Assembly (NCBI RefSeq): GCF_046600735.1
Contig: NZ_JBJMAW010000006.1
Span: forward strand, 116,148 to 180,147
Source of the DNA: Novilysobacter_A longmucuonensis
Lineage (GTDB): Bacteria > Pseudomonadota > Gammaproteobacteria > Xanthomonadales > Xanthomonadaceae
Direction: 5' to 3'
Length of the DNA: 64,000 nucleotides
Position 1 is the stretch's first letter; every line of letters starts with the position of its first letter. Positions 17,034-24,687 of the stretch are shown here, piece after piece. The notes beneath the pieces were generated by a model. The model was not told the origin of the DNA. It saw nothing but the letters and a program-made list of their open reading frames with translations, and searched no databases. The position numbers and the translations under genes were made by a program.

Positions 17034-17797
17034 CCCTGCGGGCTCTCCGCCACCTCCTGGCAATACTGCCGCAGGTGCTCGGGGAGGTCGGGCGGGCAGA
17101 CGCCGCAAGCACGATTGCCGGGCACCGCGTGGTCGATGAATTTCGGATACGGCAGGTCGAGGTTCGCCATGAGCTCGACGAAATCCTCCAGCGTGCGATC
17201 GGCGCCGAGCCGTGGATTGCGCTGCTTCTCCTGCGCGATGCTGGACACCCGGCGGCCCTGGTAGTCATGCGCGGGATACACCAGCATTTCGCCCGGCAGG
17301 CCGAACAGTTTGCCGCGCACGCTTTCGAACAGCGCGTGCGAATCGCCGCTCTGGAAGTCGGTGCGGCCGCAGCCGTCGATCAGCAGGGCATCGCCGGTGA
17401 ACACGCGGTCACCGGCGATGATCGCGAAGTGGTTGTCGGTATGGCCTGGCGTGTGCATCGGATCGAGCTGCAGCCCCCCGACGTGCAGCGGGACGCCGTC
17501 CTCGACCCCCACGTCCGCACACGGCAGCGAATCGAGCGCCGGATTCGCAATGCGGCTGCCGACTTCGCGCCTGAGCAGCGAGGCCGAGGTGATGTGATCG
17601 GCGTGGATGTGCGTGTCGAGCGTCATGACGAGCCGCAGGCCGAGGTCGTTGACCGCTTCGAGGTCGCGCTGCCAGGCGGGCATCACCGGGTCGACCAGCA
17701 CGGCCTCGCCGGTTTCCGCGCAGCCCAGCAGGTAGGTGTAGGTAGAGGACACCGGCTCGAACAGTTGCCGAAAGATCATAGGCCGGGTCATGTTCAT
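17030..17797 (-). CDS. MBL-fold persulfide dioxygenase (ETHE1-like)
   Basis: This 255-residue metallo-beta-lactamase-fold protein has THIHADH as the metal motif, TPGHTDNH, TGDALL and GRTDFQSGD, and a late PAHDY histidine. These are hallmarks of ETHE1-type persulfide dioxygenases, which oxidise glutathione persulfide to sulfite using one Fe(II). The ATG at 17797 has AGGAGG 7 bp upstream and overlaps the stop of the DUF442 gene (ATGA), so the two are translationally coupled. The context suggests sulfide detoxification, useful beside thiol-reactive metals. Confidence 0.93.
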   Translation of the reverse strand: MNMTRPMIFRQLFEPVSSTYTYLLGCAETGEAVLVDPVMPAWQRDLEAVNDLGLRLVMTLDTHIHADHITSASLLRREVGSRIANPALDSLPCADVGVEDGVPLHVGGLQLDPMHTPGHTDNHFAIIAGDRVFTGDALLIDGCGRTDFQSGDSHALFESVRGKLFGLPGEMLVYPAHDYQGRRVSSIAQEKQRNPRLGADRTLEDFVELMANLDLPYPKFIDHAVPGNRACGVCPPDLPEHLRQYCQEVAESPQG

Positions 17798-18236
17798 CGC
17801 GTGGCCTCCTCTCGCTGCACAAGTGCGACGACGGCCGGCTCCAGCGCCGCGAGTCCGGCGGCACGGCCGCGCTCGAGCGCGACATCGAGCGGGCGGCCGC
17901 GGTTGAGCGCTTCGTCCAGCGCCACCAGTGCTCCCGCGCGGTTGGAACTCGCGCAGTGGATCAGGACGCCGCCTTCGCCGCGTGCCTCGTCGAGCATGCG
18001 TCCGAAGCGCTGGACACGCTGGCGGTCGAGGTCGCCCGCGCCAGTGATCGGCAGAGACCTGTAGCGCATGCCGAGCCGTGCCGCTTCGGCCGATTCGTCG
18101 TAGTCCACTGTTTCACCGGGCGCGCGCAGGTCGGTCACCGTGCGCACGCCGTCGTGTGCGAGTTGCGCGAGCTCCTCAAGGGTGGGCTGTCCACCCGCGA
18201 AGGGTGGGCGTCATCGAAGGGAAGGGGCGAGGTCAT
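17794..18236 (-). pseudogene. DUF442 (Blh/BigR-operon type) phosphatase-like gene, frameshifted near its 5' end
   Basis: The ATG at 18236 has a strong AGGAGG at 18241-18246, but its frame stops after about 33 codons. The neighbouring frame carries the family sequence FAGGQPTLEELAQLAHDG, then VRTVTDLRAPGE and the phosphatase loop HCASSNRAG. The two join if one base is restored around 18200-18208, in a C-rich stretch. The only start in the long frame is a GTG at 18147, inside the conserved domain. DUF442 proteins are cysteine-phosphatase-like and in Xylella are fused to an ETHE1-type domain for H2S handling. Either a recent frameshift or a sequencing error explains this. Confidence 0.75.
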
Positions 18237-18276
18237 GTGTCCTCCTGTTGGGGATGTCGGAACGTGGGCGGCGGCG

Positions 18277-18375
18277 TCACAGCCAGCCGAGTTCGAGTCC
18301 GGTGCGGTACAGCATGTAAAGCGCGACCACGACGATCAGGCTGGCGAGCACGAGGTTGAGCGCGCCCTTGCGGTC
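18277..18375 (-). pseudogene. C-terminal remnant of a TauE/SafE sulfite exporter
   Basis: About 32 codons ending in TGA at 18277-18279 encode KGALNLVLASLIVVVALYML, then a short polar tail. This matches the final transmembrane helix of TauE/SafE family exporters. Upstream the similarity stops and the frame runs into the end of another gene, so the rest has been deleted. It precedes the DUF442 and persulfide dioxygenase genes, the usual companions of such exporters in sulfide-oxidation operons. Confidence 0.5.
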
Positions 18376-18395
18376 GGCTCCGGGCGGCAATCGAC

Positions 18396-18620
18396 TCAGG
18401 GTCGGGGGTGCCGATCGCTCCGTAGATACTTGATCAGCGCGACGACGGCCAGCACCAGAAAAATGATGAGCAGCACGCCCAGCAACACGCAGCCGGCCAT
18501 CATCCAGCCGCCCATCATGCCTTCACTCATCATCCCGGGACCGGGGCCCTGGCTGGCATGCGCAGCACCCGAGAGCAGGGCGAACCACGCCAGTAACAAC
18601 GATGCATTCAACAGTTTCAT
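18396..18620 (-). CDS. small exported or membrane protein, unknown function
   Basis: This 74-residue protein has a signal peptide ending near AAHAS, a Met-rich motif (GMMSEGMMGGWMMAG) and one transmembrane helix (VLLGVLLIIFLVLAVVALI), ending in a basic tail. Met-rich small membrane proteins are frequent in copper and silver clusters, where they may bind Cu(I)/Ag(I), but no named family is recognised. An AGGAAG lies about 10 bp before the ATG at 18620. It sits between merR and the TauE remnant on the same strand. Confidence 0.65.
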   Translation of the reverse strand: MKLLNASLLLAWFALLSGAAHASQGPGPGMMSEGMMGGWMMAGCVLLGVLLIIFLVLAVVALIKYLRSDRHPRP

Positions 18621-18710
18621 GATCTTGTCTTCCTGTTGGGCAAGCACTCCGCTCGCTTTGATAGCTGACCGCGCCCACTGTGATCTCGAAGTGAGGTGTG
18701 AGCTGACACT

Positions 18711-19109
18711 TCAGTACAGCGCGGCGATCAGCGGACAGGACACGTCGCCTCTATGTGCGTGGCACTCCTTGACCAGCCTGGAAAGAGCCGACTCCATGCG
18801 CCTGAGGTCCTTCAGGCGGGCCCGGACATCGGTCAGGCGCAGCATGGCCAGTTCAGAGGCTTCACTGCAATGGGTGCCATCGGCCAGTTTCAGCAGCTGT
18901 GCGACTTCGTCCAGGGTGAACCCAAGCCGCTGCGCCGATTTTACGAACCTGACCCGCGCGACGTCCGCTGCGCCATAACGACGGATGCCGCCAGGCGGCT
19001 TTTCCGGTTCGATCAGCAGCCCTTTGCGCTGATAGAACCGGAGCGTTTCGACGGTGACTCCTGCTGCTTTCGCGAACGCGCCGATGGCCAGGTTTTCCGG
19101 ACGTGACAT
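18711..19109 (-). CDS. merR: mercury-responsive regulator MerR
   Basis: This 132-residue MerR-family activator/repressor has an N-terminal winged helix (AIGAFAKAAGVTVETLRFYQ), a dimerisation helix and the three Hg(II)-binding cysteines. The first is in DGTHCSEA; the other two are in KECHAHRGDVSCPL with the 9-residue spacing of transposon MerR. Divergent to merTPA with the shared operator between, it represses without Hg and untwists the promoter when Hg(II) binds. The ATG at 19109 is the family start. Confidence 0.97.
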   Translation of the reverse strand: MSRPENLAIGAFAKAAGVTVETLRFYQRKGLLIEPEKPPGGIRRYGAADVARVRFVKSAQRLGFTLDEVAQLLKLADGTHCSEASELAMLRLTDVRARLKDLRRMESALSRLVKECHAHRGDVSCPLIAALY

Positions 19110-19114
19110 GAGGC

Positions 19115-19145
19115 TTGACTCCGTACTTGACTACGGAGATATCGT
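19115..19145 (+). promoter_or_regulatory. merT promoter with MerR operator
   Basis: A -35 TTGACT (19115-19120) and a -10 TATCGT (19140-19145) are separated by 19 bp, the overlong spacer typical of MerR-controlled promoters. Between them lies the perfect dyad CTCCGTA (19119-19125) / TACGGAG (19132-19138), the MerR site. It drives merTPA; the merR promoter should overlap on the other strand. Confidence 0.9.
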
Positions 19146-19181
19146 AGCGCAACTGACCGATATCGGAAATAAAGGAACCCC

Positions 19182-19532
19182 TTGGACGAATCTCCCAAAG
19201 GTCGCAACGCGCTGGCCGCCGGCGGCATCGCGGCGATCCTTGCGTCCACCTGCTGCCTCGGGCCGCTGGTGCTGGTCACGCTCGGCTTCAGCGGGGCATG
19301 GATCGGCAATCTGTCGGCACTGGATCCGTACCGTCCGCTTTTCATCGGCGCGGCGCTGATCGCGCTGTGGTTCGCCTATCGCGGCATTTTCCGGCCGATG
19401 TCGGCCTGCCAACCGGGGAAAACCTGCTCCGTGCCCGCGGTCAGGAGGGCCTACAAAATCCTTTTCTGGATCGTGGGTGCTCTGGTGCTGGTCGCGCTGG
19501 CGTTTCCCTACGTGGTGCCGCTGTTCTACTGA
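19182..19532 (+). CDS. merT: mercuric ion transporter MerT
   Basis: This 116-residue inner-membrane protein has three transmembrane helices. The first carries the vicinal pair in STCCLGPL and the cytoplasmic loop carries CQPGKTC, both used to pass Hg(II) inward to MerA. The length equals that of Tn21 MerT. No ATG or GTG is available in frame; TTG at 19182 is preceded by AAAGGAA and gives the standard N-terminus MDESPKGR. Confidence 0.97.
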   Translation: MDESPKGRNALAAGGIAAILASTCCLGPLVLVTLGFSGAWIGNLSALDPYRPLFIGAALIALWFAYRGIFRPMSACQPGKTCSVPAVRRAYKILFWIVGALVLVALAFPYVVPLFY

Positions 19533-19561
19533 AAGCCGTTCTATTGAAACAGGAGAGTCGC

Positions 19562-19840
19562 ATGAAAAAGTTCGCCATCCTCATCGCCCTGGCAGCCGCT
19601 TTCAGCACGCCCGCCTGGGCCGCAACCCGGACCGTCACCCTGTCGGTGCCCGGCATGACCTGTGCCACCTGTCCGCTTACGGTGAAAGCGGCACTCGGCA
19701 AGGTGGAGGGTGTGCTCGAGGCCAAGGTCACCTGGGAGCCCAAGGAAGCGGTGGTGACGTACGACGACGCTAGGACCGACGTCGGCGCGTTGACCGAGGC
19801 GACCCGGAACGTCGGCTATCCCTCCACCGTCAAGCCTTGA
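19562..19840 (+). CDS. merP: periplasmic mercury-binding protein MerP
   Basis: This 92-residue protein has a signal peptide (LIALAAAFSTPAWA) and one HMA domain with GMTCATCP, the CxxC pair that captures Hg(II) and hands it to MerT. It is preceded by AGGAGAG and lies 29 bp after merT in the mer operon. The family length is 91-92 residues. Confidence 0.97.
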   Translation: MKKFAILIALAAAFSTPAWAATRTVTLSVPGMTCATCPLTVKAALGKVEGVLEAKVTWEPKEAVVTYDDARTDVGALTEATRNVGYPSTVKP

Positions 19841-19881
19841 GACGGCACATGGCCGAACCGACCGCACTACAAGGTGACGAC

Positions 19882-21315
19882 ATGACCTGCGCGTCATGCG
19901 TCGATCCTGTCGAAAACAGCCCGCTGCGCGTGGCGATCATCGGCAGTGGCGGTGCCGCAATGGCGGCGGCGCTGAAGGCCGTCGAACAAGGCGCGCAGGT
20001 CACCCTGGTCGAGCGCGGCATCCTCGGCGGGACCTGCGTCAACGTCGGCTGCGTGCCGTCCAAGATCATGATCCGCGCCGCCCACATTGCCCATCTGCGC
20101 CGCGTAAGTCCGTTCGATAGCGGCATTGAAGCATCGCTGCCGAAGATCCGGCGCGACCGGCTGCTGGCCCAACAGCAGGCGCGCGTGGATGAACTGCGGC
20201 GCGCCAAGTACGAAGGCATCCTGGACGGCAATCCGGCGATCACCGTGCTGCGGGGCGAAGCGAGTTTCCAGGACGATCATCGCCTGCTCGTGCGCCTGAC
20301 CGATGGCGGCGAGCGTACGGTGGCGTTCGATCGCTGCCTGATCGCCACCGGTGCCAGTGCGGCGGTGCCGCCAATCTCCGGCTTGAGCGACACGCCGTAC
20401 TGGACCTCCACCGAGGCCCTGGCGAGCGAGATCCTGCCGGCCCGGCTTGGGGTCATCGGCTCGTCGGTGGTGGCGGTAGAGCTGGCCCAGGCGTTCGCGC
20501 GGCTGGGCAGCCAGGTCACGATCCTGGCGCGCAACACTCTGCTCTCCCGGGACGATCCGGCCGTCGGCGAGGCGCTCGCCGATGCCTTCCGCGCAGAAGG
20601 GATCGAAGTGCTGGAACACACGTCGGTCCACCGCGTCCGTCATGCGGACGGGGAATTCACGCTGACCGCCGGGCATGGCGAGGTGCGCGCCGATCAATTG
20701 CTCGTGGCGACCGGACGCGCGCCCAATACACAAAACCTGGAACTGGACGCGGCGGGCGTGGTGGTCGATGCGCGGGGTGCCATCGCCATCGATCCAGGCA
20801 TGCGGACCAGTGCGCCGCACATCTATGCCGCCGGCGATTGCACCGATCAGCCCCAGTTCGTCTACGTGGCCGCGGCCGCCGGCACCCGCGCGGCACTCAA
20901 CATGACCGGCAGCGACGTCGTGCTCGACCTGGCCGCCATGCCGGCGGTCGTATTCACCGATCCGCAGGTCGCCACGGTGGGCTACAGCGAGGCGCAAGCG
21001 CAGCGCGACGGCATCCAGACCGACGCCCGCCTGCTCAACCTGGACAACGTCCCGCGTGCGATCGTGAACTTCGACGTGCGTGGCTTCATCAAGGTAGTGG
21101 CCGAGGCCGGCACTGGCCGCCTGCTCGGTGTCCAGGCCGTAGCACCTGAAGCTGGAGAATTGATCCAGACCGCCGCGATGGCATTGCGGGCGGGAATGAC
21201 CGTGCACGACCTGGCCGATCAACTGTTCCCGTATCTGACGATGGTGGAGGGTCTGAAGCTCGCGGCACAGACATTCACCAGGGATGTCTCGCAGTTGTCG
21301 TGCTGCGCCGGCTGA
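19882..21315 (+). CDS. merA: mercuric reductase MerA lacking the N-terminal HMA domain
   Basis: This is a cytosolic FAD/NADPH disulfide oxidoreductase that reduces Hg(II) to Hg(0). It shows the FAD motif AIIGSGGAAMAAAL, the redox pair GTCVNVGC, the NAD(P)-binding VIGSSVVAVELAQ, YAAGDCTD, and the C-terminal substrate cysteines in SQLSCCAG. From the ATG at 19882 (AAGGTG 5 bp upstream) it has 477 residues; Tn501 MerA has 561. The difference is the HMA domain: only MTCASC remains before the catalytic core. Another in-frame ATG lies at 19849. It is the last canonical mer gene, 41 bp after merP. Confidence 0.97.
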   Translation: MTCASCVDPVENSPLRVAIIGSGGAAMAAALKAVEQGAQVTLVERGILGGTCVNVGCVPSKIMIRAAHIAHLRRVSPFDSGIEASLPKIRRDRLLAQQQARVDELRRAKYEGILDGNPAITVLRGEASFQDDHRLLVRLTDGGERTVAFDRCLIATGASAAVPPISGLSDTPYWTSTEALASEILPARLGVIGSSVVAVELAQAFARLGSQVTILARNTLLSRDDPAVGEALADAFRAEGIEVLEHTSVHRVRHADGEFTLTAGHGEVRADQLLVATGRAPNTQNLELDAAGVVVDARGAIAIDPGMRTSAPHIYAAGDCTDQPQFVYVAAAAGTRAALNMTGSDVVLDLAAMPAVVFTDPQVATVGYSEAQAQRDGIQTDARLLNLDNVPRAIVNFDVRGFIKVVAEAGTGRLLGVQAVAPEAGELIQTAAMALRAGMTVHDLADQLFPYLTMVEGLKLAAQTFTRDVSQLSCCAG

Positions 21316-21424
21316 TGGCCAGCTCGGCCCGCACACGGTCACTGGCGCGTCTCGCACATAGGTCTCGGGAATAACAGCCGCCAGGGTCATCAGCAACGAG
21401 CCGCCAGCGTTATGGAGAGCTGCC

Positions 21425-22771
21425 ATGTTGAAACAGTACGATCTCGTGGTGATCGGTACAGGGACCGCCGCCCTGGTTGCGGCCACGCGCGTACGCGCCG
21501 CGGGTTGGCGCGTTGCCGTCGTCGATTACCGCCCTTTCGGCGGCACCTGCGCCTTGCGGGGCTGCGATCCCAAGAAAATGCTGGTCGGTGGAGCGCGCGC
21601 CGCCGATCACGCACGTCGGATGCAGGGCAAAGGCGTGGCCGGAGACGTCAAGATCGATTGGTCCGAACTGATGGCGTTCAAACGTGGCTTCACCGATCCC
21701 GTCCCGGCCAAACATGAACAGAGATACCGCGAAAAGGGGATCGACACCTACCATGGTCGAGCCCGGTTTACGGGACCGAACACGATCGAAGTCGGTGACG
21801 AGTCGCTGGACGCCAAACACGTATTGATCGCGTCGGGCGCGGAGCCGATCGAGCTGGGTATTGCTGGCGAAGAGTGCCTGATCACCAGCGAAGAGTTTCT
21901 TGCCCTGCCGATGTTGCCGAAGCGGATCGCGCTCGTGGGCGGCGGCTATATCGCTGCCGAGTTCTCGCACATCGCGGCTCGCGCCGGTGCGCACGTGACC
22001 GTCTTTCAGCGCGGCCCACGCCTGTTGAACGGATTCGATTCCGACCTCGTCGGCTGGCTGATGGACTCGTTCGACACCATCGGTGTGGATGTGCGTCTGC
22101 AAACCACGGTCACTGCGATCGAAAAAACCGACAGCGGCTACCGCGTGCAATGCACCTCGCACGATCAGACCTGGGCGGTCGACGCCGATCTGGTCGTGCA
22201 TGCGGCGGGCAGAGCGCCTGCACTCGAATCGCTTGACCTCGAAGCGGCCGGACTTGCGCACGAGCACGGTCGCCTCGCCCTCAACGAGTACCTGCAGAGC
22301 GTGTCCAATCCTGCGGTCTTTGCGGCGGGCGACGCAGCCCAGGCAGGGCCGCCGTTGACGCCTGTGTCGAGCCACGATGCGAAGGTGGTGGTCGCCAACC
22401 TCCTTCATGGAAACCATCGTCGGCCGGACTACCGCGGCGTCCCGAGCGTGGTTTTCACGATCCCGCCCATGGCGACCGTTGGCCTGACCGAAGCCAAGGC
22501 TCGCGAAAGAGGATTGAAGTTCACAGTGAAGTCGCAACGGACCTCGGACTGGTTCACTGCACGCCAGGCGGCAGAACCGGTCTACGGGTTTTCAGTACTG
22601 GTCGAGGAGGATAGCGGCCAGATTCTGGGCGCCCACCTCGTTGGTCCGCATGCGGACGAGGTTATCAACCTCTTCACGCTCGCGATCCGCCACGGGCTTA
22701 CAGCAGCCGATCTGAAGAGCACGATGTTCGCGTACCCAACAGGTGCGTCCGACATTGGTGCCATGGTTTGA
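21425..22771 (+). CDS. FAD-dependent pyridine nucleotide-disulfide oxidoreductase-like protein
   Basis: This 448-residue flavoprotein has the glutathione reductase/dihydrolipoamide dehydrogenase fold: FAD site VVIGTGTAAL, redox pair GTCALRGCDPKK, NAD(P) site LVGGGYIAAEFSHIAARAG and VFAAGDAA. The family's catalytic His-Pro-Thr-x-x-Glu near the C-terminus is changed to YPTGASDI, so the usual acid/base is missing. It lacks MerA's terminal cysteines. It follows merA by 110 bp, so it may be in the mer transcript and reduce a thiol or metal-thiol. The substrate is unknown. Confidence 0.88.
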   Translation: MLKQYDLVVIGTGTAALVAATRVRAAGWRVAVVDYRPFGGTCALRGCDPKKMLVGGARAADHARRMQGKGVAGDVKIDWSELMAFKRGFTDPVPAKHEQRYREKGIDTYHGRARFTGPNTIEVGDESLDAKHVLIASGAEPIELGIAGEECLITSEEFLALPMLPKRIALVGGGYIAAEFSHIAARAGAHVTVFQRGPRLLNGFDSDLVGWLMDSFDTIGVDVRLQTTVTAIEKTDSGYRVQCTSHDQTWAVDADLVVHAAGRAPALESLDLEAAGLAHEHGRLALNEYLQSVSNPAVFAAGDAAQAGPPLTPVSSHDAKVVVANLLHGNHRRPDYRGVPSVVFTIPPMATVGLTEAKARERGLKFTVKSQRTSDWFTARQAAEPVYGFSVLVEEDSGQILGAHLVGPHADEVINLFTLAIRHGLTAADLKSTMFAYPTGASDIGAMV

Positions 22772-22929
22772 GAACGTGTCGCCACCGACGAGGCCGCTAC
22801 TATCTATGAAGTGCATGCTCGCGGCGTCAGCCTTGGCTCGGCGCGTTGGGCTTGGGCCCAGTGTGTCGCACGCCTAGCCGTACCGGATGTTCAGCCTTCA
22901 CGCCCCGCTACGGCGGCACGGAGTGTAGA

Positions 22930-23319
22930 ATGCCGCGCATGACCCGCCGTGGCCGCCACCGCATGCGTATCGCCCTCGTGGTGATCCTGAGCCTGCTGTT
23001 TCAGCAGGTCGCGGTGGCTGCGTACGCCTGCACGCTAACCCGCATGCCGTCCGATCCGGTCGCCATGACCGAGGCTTGCGAGCAGATGGGCATCAAGCAA
23101 GTCGAGCAGTCTCCGGTGTTGTGCGCCAAACATTGCGCGCCGGACCTGTCGATTGCCGCCGATCACGCCGCCCCCCCGGGTGTGCCGGCACTGGCGCTGC
23201 CGCCGGTCGCGTTCGACCTCGTGCTGGAACAGCACGTATCGCATGTGATGGTCACGGAGGTACCGGTCGCCAGATCGGATCCTCCGGCGCGTCTGCGCTA
23301 CTGCAGCTTGTTGATCTAG
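22930..23319 (+). CDS. small exported cysteine-containing protein preceding cusCBA
   Basis: This 129-residue protein has a basic N-terminus and signal peptide (RIALVVILSLLFQQVAVAA), then cysteines in YACTL, EACEQ, VLCAKHCAP and RYCSLL. GGAG lies 6 bp before the ATG at 22930; internal ATGs at 22939 and 22963 are alternatives. Its position before an efflux operon and its export resemble CopL upstream of copAB, but the sequence is not clearly the same family. The function is unknown, and metal sensing or binding is inferred. Nothing is recognised in the 158 bp upstream. Confidence 0.65.
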   Translation: MPRMTRRGRHRMRIALVVILSLLFQQVAVAAYACTLTRMPSDPVAMTEACEQMGIKQVEQSPVLCAKHCAPDLSIAADHAAPPGVPALALPPVAFDLVLEQHVSHVMVTEVPVARSDPPARLRYCSLLI

Positions 23320-23394
23320 ACCCCGAACGACGTCGTGAATCACGCCGGCGCAATGTGCGCCTCGCGTTGCTGACGCTTTCGTTCCGGAGGTTCC

Positions 23395-24687
23395 ATGCTG
23401 TTCCATACCCAGACTGTCTGTGTTGCGCGCTCGCTTGCTCGCGCGACCAGGATGTGCCCGCTGATCTTGCTGTTGGCGGTCCCGCTTGCGGCCTTCGCCG
23501 CGCCACCTGTGCTTTCGCTGGAAGAGGCGACCCGCCTCGCGGTCGAGCGCGCCCCGTTGCTCGATGCGCGCCGATCTCAGATCGAGGCGGCGCAGCAGGA
23601 GTCGCGCCGCGCCGGCGCCCTGCCCGACCCGACCCTGGCCGTCGGCATCGACAATATGCCGGTCACCGGCACCGATGCGTTCGATGTCCAGGCCGACTTC
23701 ATGACCATGAAGCGCATCGGCCTGCGCCAGGAGGTTCCAGCGCGTGCCAAGCGGGAGGCGCGCCGTTCGCTGGCGGCGCGCAATATCGACCAGGCCCAGG
23801 CCGATGCCCAGGCGGAGCATCTCCAGGTGCGCCGCGAGACTGCCGGCGCCTGGATCGATCTATGGGCCACACAGCGCGAACTGCACGAGCTGATGGCCCT
23901 GCGCGAGGAAACCGAGCTGGCCAGCCGGCTCGCCCGTGCACGTGTGTCCGGCGGGACCGAGCCGGTGGCCGACGCGCTGGCAGCCGAGGCGGCGTTGCTG
24001 GAGTTGGACAACCGCATCGAAGCGGCTCGCGCGTCCGAGACGGCGGCGCAGGTGGAACTGGCGCGCTGGCTCGGCGACGGCACGCTGCTGTTTACCGATG
24101 AGGCGCCCGACTTCACCGCTTTGCCTGTGTCGGAAGCCCAACTGTTGGCCGCGCTGGACCGGCTGGGACCGCTGCTGCCGACCACGGCGGAAATCGAGAC
24201 CGCGGCCGCCGCGGTGGATCTTGCGCGCGCGGAGAAGCGTCCGGACTGGAGCGTCGCCGCCTCCTACGGCCAGCGCGGTGGCGATCGCAGCGACATGGTG
24301 ATGCTGGAGTTCGGGATCGAGCTGCCGCTGTTCACCCGCAACCGGCAGGACCGCGGCGTTGCCGCCCGCCAGGCCGAATACCAGGCGACGCTGGCGATGC
24401 GGGAGGACCTGCGCCGCCAGCAGGCGGCCCGGATCCGCGCCGATGTTGCGCGATGGGAAGGCTTCAAGGCGCAAGTAGCGCGTGACCGGAATGCATTGCT
24501 GCCGCTGGCGCGGGATCGCACCGCGACCGCTCTGGCGGCCTACCGGGCTGGCGCTCCGGTGCGGCCGTGGCTGGATGCCCGGCGCGACGAGCTCGACATC
24601 CTGATCGACCACACACAACGCCTGCAGGGGCTTGGACGTGCCTGGGCGGCGCTTGCCTATCTGCTTCCGGAGGAGCCGCAGCGATGA
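23395..24687 (+). CDS. cusC: outer-membrane efflux channel, CusC/CzcC type (TolC family)
   Basis: This 430-residue protein has a signal peptide ending near AAFAAP and two outer-membrane-efflux repeats of long alpha helices (LSLEEATRLAVERAPLL; KRPDWSVAASYGQRGG in the second half). It forms the trimeric exit duct of a tripartite metal pump. Unlike E. coli CusC there is no lipobox cysteine. GGAGG lies 5 bp before the ATG. The stop overlaps the start of the adaptor gene (ATGA), so the three pump genes are coupled. Confidence 0.9.
   Translation: MLFHTQTVCVARSLARATRMCPLILLLAVPLAAFAAPPVLSLEEATRLAVERAPLLDARRSQIEAAQQESRRAGALPDPTLAVGIDNMPVTGTDAFDVQADFMTMKRIGLRQEVPARAKREARRSLAARNIDQAQADAQAEHLQVRRETAGAWIDLWATQRELHELMALREETELASRLARARVSGGTEPVADALAAEAALLELDNRIEAARASETAAQVELARWLGDGTLLFTDEAPDFTALPVSEAQLLAALDRLGPLLPTTAEIETAAAAVDLARAEKRPDWSVAASYGQRGGDRSDMVMLEFGIELPLFTRNRQDRGVAARQAEYQATLAMREDLRRQQAARIRADVARWEGFKAQVARDRNALLPLARDRTATALAAYRAGAPVRPWLDARRDELDILIDHTQRLQGLGRAWAALAYLLPEEPQR

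Noticed and set aside
18147..18147. GTG as the true start of the DUF442 protein
   Set aside because: It would remove conserved residues, and the strong ribosome site lies 90 bp upstream; a frameshift explains both.
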